The notes under the pieces were generated by a model that was not told the DNA's origin, searched no databases, and saw only the letters and a list, made by a program, of their open reading frames with translations. 64,000 nt of DNA from NCBI GenBank assembly GCA_963978545.1, contig OZ021727.1, forward strand, positions 55,130,487 through 55,194,486, read 5' to 3'. Positions 25,130 to 34,555 of this stretch are shown here, piece after piece. The position numbers were made by a program, and so were the translations under genes. Positions within the stretch are counted from its first letter, which is position 1; each line of letters begins with the position of its first letter. This stretch comes from Linyphia triangularis. Taxonomy: Eukaryota; Arthropoda; Arachnida; Araneae; Linyphiidae.

Positions 25130-25217
25130 TGACGGCAGTCACGTGGTGCAGTCTTTGCACCAGGTCGGGAGAAATTCCAATGGGACTGATCTCTCTACCT
25201 ACTATTCCTGCTCTAAG
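25130..25217. repeat. right arm of the inverted repeat flanking the THAP exons
   Basis: Complementary-strand copy of 23134-23213: tgacggcagtcacgtgg at the inner side and atctctctacctactattcc toward the outer edge. The innermost and outermost words are almost identical to the left arm, while the part between them has diverged. Confidence 0.65.
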
Positions 25218-25750
25218 ATAAGAACACATCCCGATTGCACAATTTCGCTTGAAACCTGTAGTTGTTTACCATTCACGATACTATTTGGAGAACAGTGACA
25301 TCACTCAGTCAGATTGGTTTTTGACTGCTTTTGAGGGTAGAGGCTTCTTTTCGCATTTTAAAATGAAATTTTTGCATTTATTTAAACAAAAATATAAGTG
25401 TTTATTTTTTTTGTTCATACTCTTTATTTAAAACATATTTTGAATTTCGTCAAATACCCAGATTGAAACTCTCCCATTTGACATTCAAATGCAAAAATAT
25501 CCTTTAAAAGACCTTTCTCTAAGCTATTATCCCTTTAAATTCAGACTATTATCAATAGTCTAAGTGTTGCGATATTTTAGTGCATTATCCTCTTCATTTA
25601 GATATTTTTGCGCCAAGAAATAGAGCAATGCAAACAACATGTGTTCGAAACCATAATTAATTTAGATTTCAATACAACGAATAAAAAGATGAAAAAATAT
25701 AGGGTTTTGGATTGCAATTTTGAAAGATAGAGTTAAATTTACAGACCCTA

Positions 25751-25755
<5 letters not shown>

Positions 25756-25784
<29 letters not shown>
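25756..25784. repeat. T29 homopolymer
   Basis: Uninterrupted T run; no adjacent retroposon recognised. Confidence 0.85.
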
Positions 25785-25786
<2 letters not shown>

Positions 25787-25880
25787 GCAAGACATAGAAA
25801 ATCGTAAAAAAACTATTTTGGTAGAAATCGCAAATTTCTACGATAAATAGAACCGAAGTTATAGCCATCGTTCGATTTTT

Positions 25881-25893
25881 GGGGGGGGGGGGG
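25881..25893. repeat. G13 homopolymer
   Basis: Thirteen consecutive G directly after a T run, followed by cggg. It is the only long G tract in this A/T-rich window. It may be a slippage site or a local assembly problem. Confidence 0.8.
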
Positions 25894-26849
25894 CGGGTAC
25901 TGTACATATGCAATACGTATATTTTATACACGAGATAATTATCTAATTAACAATAGCTCTAAAATACATAAGATTATTGGCTTTCCATAGCTTCATTTTC
26001 TGATTTATTATCTACTGTGAAATGAAATAGAATAATATTTTGATATATTTTTTATGTAACGTTTTATTTTATGTTATTATGTTCATTATAAAAATGTGAA
26101 GCTAAAATTTAAAGATATTGTATCCATGCAACTTCATGGGATAGCATCAAAAAAAGCTTTCTGGTGCACTACATTTTTTATAAAATGGAACATTAATGCG
26201 ATTTTAATAATATTAAAACATAGCCACACAAATGTGGCTAATTTAATTTCAGGGATGGGAATATAGGCTTGCAAAACCTAAACATTTAAAAAGTTTAAAA
26301 GATTAAAAAAAACATGTTTCTGGTATGTTGGTATGTCATGAATGTTACTGAAAAACGATATTTTATTTTTGTAATTAACTGTTTTAAGAAATAGATCTAC
26401 ATGTATCCCTTTTTTGCTATTTAAACTTTTCAGATAAAGAAAATTATTCCAGTTTTAACAAAATTTTTTAAACATTGCTATGAGTCGAAATGAGCTTTAA
26501 ATCTTTCTTTTTAATTATCATAATATATAACAGTATTTCATAAAATGTATTAGAAAAAAACAAAAAACATACAACATAATATTATTTCTTAATTTTGTAT
26601 TAAATATACTGAAACGTAAAATCAATCAACAAAAAAAAAAAATTCATTACAAAAACGTTATTTGAAACATAATTTGAATGCTTTCAAGCGTGAGAACTGT
26701 TTCCAAAATGATTTGAATAAAAATTTTATAAGTAACAACATCAGATGATTTTATGAGCTAAGAACCTTGTAACTGACTTTAATTTCCAAATTATACTATA
26801 AATTACTTTAAAAGAAGAACCTAGAAATACTGAAATTCAGCAAAATATT

Positions 26850-27240
26850 TTGCCCCAATATCCCCTGAAGCATTGTCACTATTTTATCCTTGCCCCATAC
26901 CTTTCGAATTCTGAGTAACAAATATCCCAATCTCATTTTTCTGGTTCGGAGAAATTCCGGCAGTGTCGATAGGAGCAAGTTAAGGTTTCAATCATTCAAT
27001 TTTCTACCTCATCTTTTCTCTCCTCTCTCCGACACATAAACTTCCGATCTTCTCTGGATAACGATGTGATGCGTTCCATCGCGCAATGTGAGATTGAAAA
27101 GAATGAGATAAACGTGATGAAAAAATAAGGGATTGTGATGGGGGTGTGATGGCATGTTTATCGTGAAAGGACAAATCGATTTCAATGTTGGGGTATGGTC
27201 TAAATATTGTCACTATTACTGTTTCTATTTCATCGTCATT
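26850..27240. promoter_or_regulatory. complex non-coding island
   Basis: Less A/T-rich, non-repetitive block; its core is 26930-27200. The 69-codon minus-strand frame at 27004-27213 has no domain. Candidate conserved non-coding DNA by composition. Confidence 0.25.
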
Positions 27241-28800
27241 AGGTATCTGTAGGATATCCTAAATTATATACTACACATCATTTGTGAATCATAACATTCA
27301 TACAAATGCATACGTTATGTTAAATAGATATAATGATTAAAAAACTTATATACTATTTATGGGTGTTGTTTTTTTTCTCACGATCTAATTTCTCCCTTTA
27401 CACAAAATGAAAATTAATAAATAAAATTTATTTAAAAGCTAAGATCTCCGCATCCAACAAATATGACATTTACAATTACACATTGTGTTATTTGCCTGAA
27501 AATCGAAGTTTAAACACCGCACAGTCCGAAAAATTGGGGAAGTTTTAAAAGTATACAGTAGATGTCAGCATTATATAAAAAAATCCATGTAGAGCACGCT
27601 GAAGAAACCTAAGAAATCTTTCAGAAAAAAGAATATAATACCAAACTCTACAGATTTTCCAAAAATGTAAGTTCTCTAAATAATCTTAATCTGCGAAAGG
27701 CTAACTCGTAGTTATTAATGGATATTCTTGAATTTAAGAAATATAAACTTACTTATTGCGAATATATATATTAACAAATTTAATAAATATAAATATACGT
27801 GCGATAAAATTTTCATCGTCTCTTGGAAATAGATTTAGAACTGGAACAGAAAATGTTACAGCTATCGGCAAAACATAATTAGAACCTTAACAAATCATTG
27901 ATTAAGTTAAATAAACAGTTTTCATGTGCTTTGTTTTCTTTAGCGAGTAGTTTGTGATATGTAGTCTCACTATGAGTGTGTTATTTACGAAAGAAATGCT
28001 AATGACTACTGTCATTAAAAATTGAAAACCGTAAACAACATTATTTTTTTCAGTTTTTGTATTATGATAATTATTATTATTAACTAAAATATTATTTCTT
28101 AAAAAGCTTGGTAAAATATACTGAATACTATTTGAAATATTTTGTATTACATTTTTAGTATTCAATTTAAGTGTTATTATCTAAATGAACACTCATTCTA
28201 TAATAATCAATAAAAAAATTGCATAAAATGTTTTGTTATTACTATTAATGTGTTGTGACATAGTTAATATTGTTTTCCTCAAATTTTTCTAGTAAAATTG
28301 TGCTCACATCTTTCTTCCAAAGGCATCTTCTTAAAATGCATTTATTTCAGTATATTATTTCATAAAATTTTTAGAGAGTAAGTATAGGAATTGAAAATGC
28401 AATTTCTATTATAGTTCAAAATTGCATAATTTTTTTTTTGTACGTTGGCAAAAGTCGTTAGTATTGAAGTGTTACTAATGGTAAAAGTAAGATGAATTTT
28501 TTTTATATCCTAAATTAAAATCTATTTTGTAATTTAGTTATTATTAATCTTTATTCAATTGAACTGTATAATGTAAGATTTTAAACATATAGCTCAAATA
28601 TATTTACAATAAGTACCAGTTTAACAACCGTAAATTTTAATTCTGAAGAAAGCTTTAAAACATATATTAAATTTGATGTTAAACGCACTCAAATTTAAAT
28701 ATTAGCTTGCATGACAAAAAAAAAGAGAAAATTTTTCATTCATAACACAGTTATTGGAACAATATTCCGTAAAATTTGTGAAAAGAACAAAATTTATTTT
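27241..28800. other. AT-rich gene-free stretch
   Basis: No supported feature. The 87-codon minus-strand frame at 27902-28165 is Asn/Ile-rich in the manner of random A/T-rich DNA. Confidence 0.45.
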
Positions 28801-29320
28801 ATTCAATACAAATCATCTCCAAATTGCGAAAATTAAATGTTGGTTCTGAATAACTTCAGTTATAGAGCACATTATTGGAATCGCTGCCATTTCATTTCGA
28901 TGACATACTCTCTTTTTATACGGGGAAAAGTTCCAACCAGCCCCAAAATAAATAATTTTTTTACTCTCTTCCATTGGCAGCGTTCCCAAAAGACTCCAGT
29001 GGGGGGTATTCTGAATTTCATGAGAAGAATAAAGCAAATATCAGGAAAATAATCTATCTTGAAAGACATTTCTGACAAATGAAAGAACGCAGCAAAAAAG
29101 GGCCCAAGCATTGACTCCAGACCACAGATAGGAAGAAAGAGGAAGATTACGACGCATCGAAATGACTTCAGGTCGTTGGATCTTGGTATCCATTTTGTAA
29201 TTCACTCTGTCAGGACAAGTGTCACATGACTTTGGACTTGTTTCGAGAGAGAAAATTCATTTTCTTTCATGTCTCAGTTGTAGAGGTTTAGACAGTTAGG
29301 GATGATGGGAGTAAAAACTG
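28801..29320. promoter_or_regulatory. complex non-coding island
   Basis: Mixed-composition block with three mutually overlapping frames of 71-79 codons on both strands (28813-29111). None has a motif, and the overlap points to non-coding sequence. The patch at 29080-29240 is the most complex part. Confidence 0.3.
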
Positions 29321-30530
29321 AATGTGAAACTCTGACCGAATTAAATTTTTTCAATATGCATAACGCATTTGCAGAGAGTTTTTGTGAAGACAATTCTAAT
29401 ATATGTGCTTTAAGTTATTGTAATTTCATTCGGTTTTTTTAATATTTGGAATAGTATTATTCTATAGGGTAATGCGATGATGATGAGATTCATATTATAT
29501 ATTTATTATTTATTGAATATTTACTGTTCTTCAATAAAGCTAAAAGATTTTACAACAAAGTATCATAGAATTGAACAGTCTTTGTACAATTTATATCATG
29601 TTATGTTTTGTAAATAACTTAGAAGAAACCAATAAATTGCAAAAGTAGATTATCAAATGTTTTGTTTTCGTGGTTTTTGAATTAGTTAATGTATACCACA
29701 ACATAACAATAAACTATATTATTAATATTTAAAACTTACTCACATTTACCTATTTGTGGATTCAGAATAAATCCAAATGTTTTTCTTGGAATATCAACTA
29801 TAGTTTAAAATTCATTTATGGAAAAATGTAATTAACGAACTGACCAAAATGTCCAGGACCGTTTTAAAAATTAAATGGGCAAAATGTTTTGAAAAATAAA
29901 ATATTCAACAAAATTATATACAAAGACAAGTCTCTTTTATTTATTTATGATTTTTATATGTTTGTTACAATGCAAATGTTAACGTTTATATTTAAATGTG
30001 TTTTTCTTATTTTTATGTTTATATCTAAATGTGTTTTTCTTATTTTATGTTTATACTTAAATGTATTTTTTTTATTTGCTTTCAAGAAGTTCGTTTGCAT
30101 AATATTGAGAACTTAAATGCACAACTCATTATCATGCCTAAAATTAATTTCTGAGTGGTATAGTGTGTCGTTGCTTTATCACATTTGGGGGGATGTTTTT
30201 TGGTTTTTTTTTTTCGAAAATGATTTTTTTAAACAGACATTTTAATCGCTGTACTTAGTATACGTATATACAAATAAAGGTAATTATTTTATATAATTTG
30301 TTTTGAAATGCTATAAATAATAAATAATAATTAACAATAATAAGTAATTATAAACAATAAATAAAATAAATAATAATGAATAATAATTGTTTTTATTCAT
30401 TACATATTTTTTTCCAAGGCAAAACGAACAAATATTGAAAGAAACTTGTATAGATACACGATTTAATTCCCAATTTACAAAGTAAGTGCTCAATGTAAGT
30501 TATCAGTAGTTATACAACCTAAATAATATT
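29321..30530. other. AT-rich sequence with simple repeats
   Basis: Holds the 33-bp tandem array at 29984-30079 and an A/T trinucleotide-like tract of aataat words at 30311-30392. No gene supported. Confidence 0.45.
29984..30079. repeat. tandem array, 3 x 32-33 bp
   Basis: gtttata.ttaaatgt followed by a T-rich tail recurs at 29984, 30017 and 30049. Substitutions accumulate toward the third unit. The 75-codon frame across it is a by-product. Confidence 0.85.
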
Positions 30531-30539
30531 CATACATTT

Positions 30540-30960
30540 AATTCCACAATTACTCTTGAAGCCATTCCCAACACCAGTTCCACCGTATCCATCTTTGTTC
30601 TTCCACCATTACCCTTTATCATAAAAGTTTCATCTATACCACAGACATCCTTCTGACACGAGTTTGCGTCTTTCCTCTAAATCGGCAACCATCTGAAACA
30701 AGATAAACCAGATGCTCCTGACAGCTTTCAAACACCTTCGCATCATGGATACGGGATCTCTCAGCCAGCTTCAGAATGGATCGAGTTTGGACGGAATATA
30801 TTACGTGAACTTCTTTTGTTCGTGTCTTTTTGAAATCATCATTCGCCCTCGGAAGCATTTCGGACAGCGTTACTGAGAGAAATGGAATTCTGCCTTTGAA
30901 AAAATTGTATGTTATGTGTTTACAGTGAAATATCAATATTACCATTAAAGTTTGTATCGA
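30540..30960. promoter_or_regulatory. complex island, possibly with coding character on the minus strand
   Basis: Non-repetitive block with a 103-codon minus-strand frame (30634-30945). A second minus-strand frame near 30560-30690 is preceded by a splice-acceptor-like tract, tttatcttgtttcag. No domain is recognised in any frame. It may be a conserved non-coding element or an unrecognised exon. Confidence 0.25.
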
Positions 30961-31212
30961 GAAGATTGTGCTAAACTCAATTGTTTTATGAGTTCAATTT
31001 GGTATGCTGTGAATGAAAACACATTCGAAATATATTGCTAATCGAAATATGTCAATCGAAAAAAAAATTCTGCCATTACTTTTTTAATCCCACTAAAAGG
31101 ATTACAAATAAGGTTTATTTATAATTATACATATTTTTTCATCAGTGTAATTATTAAGAATTGAAACATCCATGCATACTTTTCCGAAATTCAAAACAGA
31201 CAATTATCTCAC

Positions 31213-31744
31213 AACGGACACTTCCCACATTTTTTTTAAATTTTTTTAATTCAATTCTAAGTGTTTGGAAAGGGCTATAAACACAAAAATTTCTGCTCAA
31301 TGCGTTTTTTTTTTTTTTTTTAAATTTGTGATCAAAGTTACCTTGTTAGACGTTAGCGAGAAAACGATTAATTCCCCTGGCATTGAATGTGACGTCACTG
31401 CTTCCCAAATATCTTGGCTTGAAATGCAGCAGCGGAAATCAGATTTGCAAGCTTCTTGCAAATCACGTCAACCTCTACGGAATATGGCAATGATCTACCA
31501 AAGCCAACTTTTTAGCAGAAACCTCATGATAACAATAGAAACTGTAGGAACCTTGACGTCACATATTTCGATGAGTGTTTTGATCGGACTGGTTTTGGCT
31601 CGGTTTTGAGGCATTTCCTTTTCTTAACATTTAAATAACTAATTTTTTTAAAGTACTTTTGTTTAAATATTTGAAATCAGAAAGAAATTGTTCATTAATA
31701 TAAACTAATTTCACTCGTTTTTAAAAAATGCTGGAAAGGTCCAT
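31213..31744 (+). mobile_element. MITE family A, copy 1 (~530 bp)
   Basis: Ends are imperfect inverted repeats: GGACacTTCCcaCATTTTT on the left and the complement of GGACctTTCCagCATTTTT on the right. The whole sequence is matched in inverse orientation at 34556-35087, including the conserved words cttggcttgaaatgc and cagaaacctcatgataac. No transposase is present. The 114-codon frame (31265-31609) and its counterpart in copy 2 align because the DNA is repeated. Stops and indels differ between the copies, so I do not treat it as a gene. Confidence 0.85.
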
Positions 31745-31814
31745 TATTGGAATCATACTTTGCCAATTACCCATGTATATAGCACTTAATAATCTGATTG
31801 AAATGTTTACTTAA

Positions 31815-32117
31815 TGTGGGAGCGAGAGAGCAAGCGCCATGATTCACGTAGAAAGAACCTGAGTGCGTGCTTCCGAAGAACAACTTAAAATAATTCAGAG
31901 ATGGAGTTTGGCTGAAAGCATATCAACATCTAGCTGCGGAAGTTACTGATTGCGATCAGAGAATTAGTGCTGAGGTATTCGGAACTGGAGCAAGACTGAG
32001 TAGATGCCAGGGGACTGTGGTTGAATCTGTTAAACTATATCAGTTCCCATGCAAATAATTTATCTAATATAATATATTACGAAACCCTACACCGAGTTTG
32101 ATCATTTTCCTCCCACA
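31815..32117 (+). repeat. 5' LTR (303 bp)
   Basis: Aligns without gaps to 34162-34464 and has the TG...CA termini. I counted about 47 differing positions by eye (about 15%), an approximate figure that indicates an old insertion. Confidence 0.92.
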
Positions 32118-32120
32118 ACT

Positions 32121-32138
32121 TGGGGGTCGCCGGGGTCT
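32121..32138 (+). other. putative primer-binding site
   Basis: Starts with TGG three bases downstream of the 5' LTR and continues GGGTCGCCGGGG, as expected for complementarity to a tRNA 3' end with CCA. The matching tRNA cannot be named with confidence; the pattern is closest to a proline-type end. Confidence 0.55.
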
Positions 32139-32249
32139 GTCAACACCGTCTCCACAGAGACGGTGAGTGAATATTTGTTTCATTTATTGCAAGAAATAAT
32201 TATCTGATAGGATAATTGTTCTGCGAAACTAAACTGAAGAACCCCTAAT

Positions 32250-33245
32250 TTTCTTTCAAATGCTAGAAAAGCCGATTTGATACGTTTAGCGGATGAGTTG
32301 GAATTAGAATTACCGCCAAATCCAAAAATTGTTAGTTTGATCAAATTAATTTCAGAATCTGGCAGTTTTAATGCAGAAGTGGCACAAAATATGCTAACTG
32401 AAATTGTTCTAGAAAGGAAGGAAAGCAAGAACCTTGAACTTTTGCTCACGAAAAAAGAAACCAACAACTCTTCAGAAAATTACTCCTCACAATGAATAAG
32501 TTTCGATGTTAAAAAATTTTAGACAGATTTTGATATGTCGGGTGACATTGACATTTATTTATCATTGTTTGAAAGCAACTAACACATTTTAAAGTTTCAA
32601 AGAATAGTTTTTTTTTCTCCGAATTATTGGGACTGGTTCCAAGGGAAATTGCAGGTATTATTGCAAAGGAAACTGATGATCTCACCAACGATTTTGAACA
32701 TGTTAAAAAAAAATTACTGGAACAGTTCAGAATAACTAACGAACAATTTCATCACAAATTTTACATTAAGAAAAATGGAATTTCAGTTTCTTGGCGAGAT
32801 TTTGCTTTTTAGACAAACCATTACTTTGAAAAGTGGATTACAAGTCTTAAAGTAACAAAAATAGAAGAATTAAAAGATTTGATAGTTTGCCAACAAATCC
32901 AAACGAAAGTTTCCCCGGAGGTGAGCAAACTCCTAATAGACGAATTGCATAAGATCAAAACAGTAGAAGAATTAATCACAAAGCTAGATTAACATGATGC
33001 AGCCCGGTCGTTTTTAAGACGCCTCACAACCGAAACAAAAGTAAAATGGCACGGTTATAGCAAGCATGATTCCGGTAAATCTAGAACGAATAAGGATAGG
33101 AACGATAAGTTGGATGAACCAAAAAAGAGGAACCTTTGTGGAAATTGTTTCGAAAAACACTACATTTCTGAGTGCCCCAATAGAAGAATGTCTTTGGGCA
33201 CAAATCGTGCGAATGCTCCAAAAATAAAAAGAACAGTGCTAGTAT
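32250..33245 (+). pseudogene. retrotransposon gag, decayed (SAP-like, SCAN-like and zinc-knuckle regions)
   Basis: Three regions can be read in order. Near 32255-32495 there is an acidic, SAP-like segment (KADLIRLADELELELPP). At 32620-32995 lies a SCAN-like capsid region (DLTNDFEHVKKKLLEQF, then SWRDFAF and FEKWI), read in one frame but cut by in-frame TAG (about 32810) and TAA (about 32990) codons. At 33137-33175 there is a zinc knuckle, CGNCFEKHYISEC, which has three instead of four residues before the histidine, as if one codon was lost. The product would have formed particles and bound element RNA. A frame change near 33212 separates the knuckle from the downstream fusion frame. This copy is non-functional. 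Confidence 0.85.
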
Positions 33246-33372
33246 AGTTCAGATACAATCCTTAAATAAACCAAATATTATAAAATCTATAATGCCCATG
33301 AATAAAAAGAAAGATACCTTTACAAAATCTAATTACAGAAGTGACAAGAGCTCACAGAATTTTGTTGCAAAA

Positions 33373-34040
33373 ATGGAAGACGAACAATCCGAAGACAATT
33401 TTATGTCTGAAGATCAAACGTATGGGGACTATGGAACTGACTTTAATGAAGGACAACAATCCGGATAAGCTAATGGCGACGAGGAAGATCAAGGCGGATC
33501 AAGTGGGGATACCGTTTCGTCTAGAAAATCGTCTTCCGAAGAAGAAGTAGAAGATAAAATACTTTTTATTGGAGGAAAAACTAGAGACACTTACTAAAAG
33601 GATTGAAAGTAATACTTTTCCACATTTGGTGAAGACACAGAAGTAAATATCAAAACAGACCCTATACTAGCGGTAGATCAAGAGTTTTTGCATTTGTAGC
33701 TTTTGCTAGCCGAGATTCTGTCGATTCTGTTCTGCAAAATGCACCTCATAATATTAAAGGTAAACAAATTAAAGCCAAAAGAGCTAAAGTTAGGAGAGCC
33801 AAAGTTAGGCCTGGCAACAACAAAAAATATTCGTTGACGGTATTGAATCCAACATGACAGAGTCAGATATGAGTAACTACTTTGAACATTTCAGAAAGGT
33901 TGAGGCAGTTGAGCTACCGTTTGATAAGGTAAAAACCAAAGGAGGCAACTCTGCTTTGTCACCTTTGATGATGAGTCTAAGGTTGGTCAGGTATGCAAGC
34001 ATCTATGATTGAAGATTTAGGGCAACAAAGATGCATTCAT
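33373..34040 (+). pseudogene. captured hnRNP A/B (Squid-type) RNA-binding protein, intronless and decayed
   Basis: Begins MEDEQSEDNF and continues with the acidic, Gly/Tyr-containing N-terminal region typical of arthropod hnRNP A/B proteins. An in-frame TAA at 33466-33468 interrupts it. RRM1 starts at about 33553 with an RNP2-like ILFIGG (33559-33576), then loses frame. Its RNP1 is found at 33675-33704 in another frame as RSRVFAFVAF, with the usual glycine changed to valine. RRM2 starts at 33824 with KIFVDGI, followed by ESDMSNYFEHF and VELPFDKVK. A further 1-base shift leads to its RNP1 (QLCFVTF) and a stop at 34006-34008, with a faint continuation (GNKDA) to about 34040. No introns separate the two RRMs, so it derives from processed RNA. 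Host hnRNP A/B proteins bind pre-mRNA and control its splicing and localisation. This copy is dead. Confidence 0.85.
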
Positions 34041-34161
34041 CGTAGCACTGTACATAACCATTTGGTTTTTCTTGTTGCTGGTGATTTTTGTTTTTATGTT
34101 ATTGTCAAATCAACCTGGAATTGAAGTCATGCCGGGACGTCATGAAGTCAGGACGGCTGAT
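34041..34161 (+). other. 3' internal region of the LTR element
   Basis: Short segment between the hnRNP remnant and the 3' LTR. It includes gtcatgccgggacg and gtcaggacggc just before the LTR. A clean polypurine tract for plus-strand priming is not evident, which may reflect decay. Confidence 0.5.
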
Positions 34162-34464
34162 TGTGGGAGCGAGAAAACAAGCGCCATGATTCACGTTGAG
34201 ACAATCTGCATGCGTGATTCCGAAGAACAACTTAAAATAATTCAGAGATGAAGTTTGGCTGGAAACATGTCAACATCTAGCTACGGAAGTTACTGATTGC
34301 GATCAGTGAATAAGTGCCGTGGTACTTTCAACTGGAACAGGACTATGTAGATGTCAGAGGTCTGATGTTGAATGTGTTAAACTTTCGCTGTTCATATGTA
34401 AATAATTCCTCTAATATAAAATATTACGAAACTCTACTCCGAGTTTAATAATTTTCTTCCCACA
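34162..34464 (+). repeat. 3' LTR (303 bp)
   Basis: Direct partner of 31815-32117, same length, ends TG...CA, followed at once by the TTAA duplication. Confidence 0.92.
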
Positions 34465-34555
34465 TTAATAATTTATATAACATAACAGATATTCGTATTT
34501 AAAACATTTCAAATTTGTATGTTCTGTGTTCTCAGAATTGATTATTTCTGAGCAC

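Larger units (their letters stand above)
25231..26849. other. AT-rich gene-free stretch
   Basis: A/T-rich with a T29 run (25756-25784) and a G13 run (25881-25893). The 89-codon minus-strand frame across both runs (25662-25931) reads as poly-Lys and poly-Pro and is an artefact. Confidence 0.45.
31815..34464 (+). mobile_element. pol-less LTR retrotransposon carrying a captured hnRNP A/B-like gene
   Basis: Two direct 303-bp LTRs begin TGTGGGAGCGAGA and end CCCACA, and the insertion is flanked by TTAA on both sides (31811-31814 and 34465-34468). Three bases inside the left LTR lies TGGGGGTCGCCGGGG, a credible tRNA primer-binding site. The 2.04-kb interior holds a decayed gag (about 32250-33245) and then a decayed RNA-binding-protein segment (about 33373-34040). 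No protease, reverse transcriptase, RNase H or integrase sequence remains, so any past mobility depended on enzymes supplied in trans. The superfamily cannot be fixed without pol; the gag type and 4-bp duplication suit a Ty3/gypsy-like element. Confidence 0.92.

Noticed and set aside
31265..31609. Similar proteins of 114 and 98 codons at 31265-31609 and 34662-34958, suggesting a duplicated gene
   Set aside because: They are translations of two inverted MITE copies. The DNA similarity extends over the entire element including its A/T-rich ends, and the open frames begin and end at different places.
33341..33550. 69-codon frame within the LTR element as a separate gene
   Set aside because: It is an out-of-frame shadow of the hnRNP-derived N-terminus, which reads meaningfully in the neighbouring frame.
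31815..34464. Endogenous retrovirus with pol and env
   Set aside because: The interior is fully accounted for by gag and the hnRNP segment; no reverse transcriptase, integrase or envelope sequence is present.
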